Assembly: GCF_030719215.1 (NCBI RefSeq)
Contig: NZ_CP120983.1
Location: 7,936,001 to 8,000,000 of the forward strand
Direction of reading: 5' to 3'
DNA from: Streptomyces sp. Alt3
Lineage (GTDB): Bacteria > Actinomycetota > Actinomycetes > Streptomycetales > Streptomycetaceae
DNA: 64,000 nucleotides
The position numbers were made by a program, and so were the translations under genes. Positions 62,582 to 64,000 of this stretch are shown here, piece after piece. The notes below the pieces were generated by a model. That model searched no databases. It was not told the DNA's origin and saw only the letters and a program-made list of their open reading frames with translations. Positions within the stretch are counted from its first letter, which is position 1. Each line of letters starts with the position of its first letter.

Positions 62582-62707
62582 CACCACACAGACGCCGCCC
62601 TCGCCGACGGTCTCCTCGCGGCCAACCTGGTACGGCCGGGCCTCGCACCCCATCCCTTACGCTGGGGGATTCGTGAACGGCTCGGCTACGGGGACCATGG
62701 TGCGGAC

Positions 62708-63565
62708 ATGACGGCGGCAACCCGGTCGGACACTCCCGGTGCGGCGAACCGTGAGACCCGCCACGGCCCACTGATCACGACCCTGTTCGGCCTCTACGCG
62801 CGAGGTGAGGCCAACTGGCTCTCGGTCGCGTCCCTCGTACGCGTCATGTCCGACCTCGGCGTGGAAGCACCCGCGGTGCGCTCCGCGGTCTCACGCATGA
62901 AGCGCCGCGGCATCCTGGAAAGCGTGCGGCACGGGAGCAAGGCGGGCTACTCGCTCGCCGACTCCGCCCTCGGCACCCTCGCCGAAGGCGACGTACGGAT
63001 CTTCGAGCGCGCCCGGGCCACGGTGGAGGACGGCTGGCTCCTGGTCGTGTTCTCCGTCCCCGAGACCGAGCGCGAGAAGCGCCACGAGCTCCGCACCTGC
63101 CTGACCCGGCTGGGCTTCGGCACCGCCGCCCCGGGCGCCTGGATCGCCCCGGGGAATCTGGCCACGGAGACACGGCGCACCCTGGAAAGCCGTCGGCTCA
63201 CCGGCTACGTGGACATCTTCGGCGCGGAGCACCTCGCTTTCGGAGACCTGCGCTCCAAGGTCAGCACCTGGTGGGACCTGGACGAACTCACCGATATGTA
63301 CGCCGACTTCCTCCACCGCCACAGCCCGCTCGCCGACGCGTCCTCCTGGGCCAGGGCCACTCCACGGGAGGCGTTCCGCGCCTATGTCCCCATGCTCACC
63401 GAATGGCGCCGACTGCCCTACCGCGACCCCGGCATCCCCCTCGCACTGCTCCCGGCCGACTGGAAGGGGAGCACCGCGGGTGCGCTCTTCGACGAACTGG
63501 ACGGCATCCTGAGCGAGCGTGCGCGGGAGCATGCCCTGACGGTCATCCACGGCGCCGCCCGGTAA
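62708..63565 (+). CDS. PaaX-family transcription regulator
   Basis: A 285-residue PaaX-type repressor. N-terminal winged helix (about 25-85, LSVASLVRVMSDLGVEAPAVRSAVSRMKRRGIL by position), a middle Cas2-like domain (about 100-180, DGWLLVVFSVPETEREKRHELRTCLTRLGFGT by position) and a C-terminal domain (about 185-280). In other bacteria PaaX senses phenylacetyl-CoA. No phenylacetate genes are in view, so the target is unknown. Confidence 0.9.
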   Translation: MTAATRSDTPGAANRETRHGPLITTLFGLYARGEANWLSVASLVRVMSDLGVEAPAVRSAVSRMKRRGILESVRHGSKAGYSLADSALGTLAEGDVRIFERARATVEDGWLLVVFSVPETEREKRHELRTCLTRLGFGTAAPGAWIAPGNLATETRRTLESRRLTGYVDIFGAEHLAFGDLRSKVSTWWDLDELTDMYADFLHRHSPLADASSWARATPREAFRAYVPMLTEWRRLPYRDPGIPLALLPADWKGSTAGALFDELDGILSERAREHALTVIHGAAR

Positions 63566-63588
63566 CCCTCCCGGCGGGCCCGGTCCCG

Positions 63589-63850
63589 TCAGATGACGCG
63601 GAAGAGCTCGGCGGCGCCGTGGACGTCGGTGAGGTCCTCGACGGAACGGAGGATGTCGCACAGAGCTTCCGGGACCGAGCCCGCCTCCGCGGCGCACCGA
63701 CCGCCACACCGAACACGCGGAAATCCAGGCGACGCATCTCGTAACTGGTGCCGCCGCCGAGGAACGCTCCGCGAAGTTCTTCGCACCAGCAGCCGGTCGT
63801 GGATCGCGGCGCTGTCCTCGCCGCTGGGCAGTTCGTTGCTCGCCGTGGTC
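63589..63850 (-). pseudogene. Remnant of a gene with two apparent frameshifts
   Basis: On the minus strand three coding-like pieces follow each other in shifting frames. They read ASNELPSGEDSAAIHDRLLVR, then (one base off, near 63785) EELRGAFLGGGTSYEMRRLDF, then (one base off, near 63690) SVPEALCDILRSVEDLTDVHG to the stop at 63589. Joined, they make one plausible soluble protein end. I do not recognise the family. It is a decayed gene or the window's sequence has two indel errors here. The last 140 bases hold another short open frame with no support. Confidence 0.55.
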
Positions 63851-64000
63851 GCCCCGGTCAGGGGCAGCGGATCGGTTCCCCGCCGCTCTCGGGGTGATGG
63901 ATCCGCTCGTCGAGGTACCCCCCAAGGCGTGCAGCCGGAGGGGATTGTGCCGGGCAGTCCTCGGTCGCGGCCCTCTCCCCGAGCGAGATGTCCCGGGGCC

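Noticed and set aside
63858..64000. Short open frame on the minus strand entering from the right edge and ending at 63858
   Set aside because: Too short and without recognisable domain; could be the end of a gene outside the window, but nothing supports it.

Overview
The window is high-GC actinobacterial DNA, almost certainly from a Streptomyces chromosome. Signs are the very high third-position GC of every convincing gene, a whiE-type spore-pigment polyketide locus, a geosmin synthase, an NsdA/NsdB-type TPR regulator, a CebR-type operator at a cellulase locus, and many small Streptomyces families (DUF5133, DUF1707, DUF4232). I see no tRNA, rRNA, CRISPR array, insertion sequence, phage gene or replication origin.

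Layout. 1-4461: the 3' part of a type II polyketide (spore-pigment) operon: SchA/CurD-like protein (partial), cupin, KS-alpha, KS-beta, ACP, aromatase/cyclase and TcmI-type cyclase, tightly coupled and closed by a strong hairpin. 4485-6690: an O-methyltransferase and a secreted beta-helix protein on the opposite strand. 6827-18535: housekeeping and developmental genes, including geosmin synthase, a secreted amidase, an APH-like kinase, an NsdA-like regulator, a SpoIIE-type phosphatase, a zinc-free ribosomal protein L33 with a Zur-like box, and a candidate small RNA behind an ECF-type promoter. 18532-24517: a cellulose pair, a GH6 cellobiohydrolase and a GH48 exocellulase, with a perfect CebR box before the GH48 gene. 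24645-27715: small conserved genes and an AraC/DUF2000 pair. 27740-32284: a fructose PTS operon, fruR-fruK-fruA, followed by an HPr gene and a CX5R phosphatase. 32424-48854: secreted and lipoprotein genes, a MerR/hydrolase pair, an NPP1-type protein, a rhamnogalacturonan lyase and an S33 peptidase. 48886-64000: GNAT, F420/LLM and mycothiol-type enzymes, a glycerophosphodiesterase, a cold-shock gene, an FAD reductase, an ArsR-MFS pair, a DGPF/ECF42 sigma pair and a PaaX-type regulator.

The right third shows gene decay. A GNAT gene is split into two halves facing each other (internal inversion, about 50.1-50.6 kb). A divergent lrp-azlC pair appears collapsed by a deletion with a further frameshift (58.3-58.7 kb). 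A gene near the right edge carries two apparent frameshifts. A 26-G homopolymer lies at 41.7 kb. The most novel-looking items are the ECF-promoter/sRNA candidate at 16.86-16.98 kb, the inverted GNAT, and the HPr-phosphatase tail of the fru operon.
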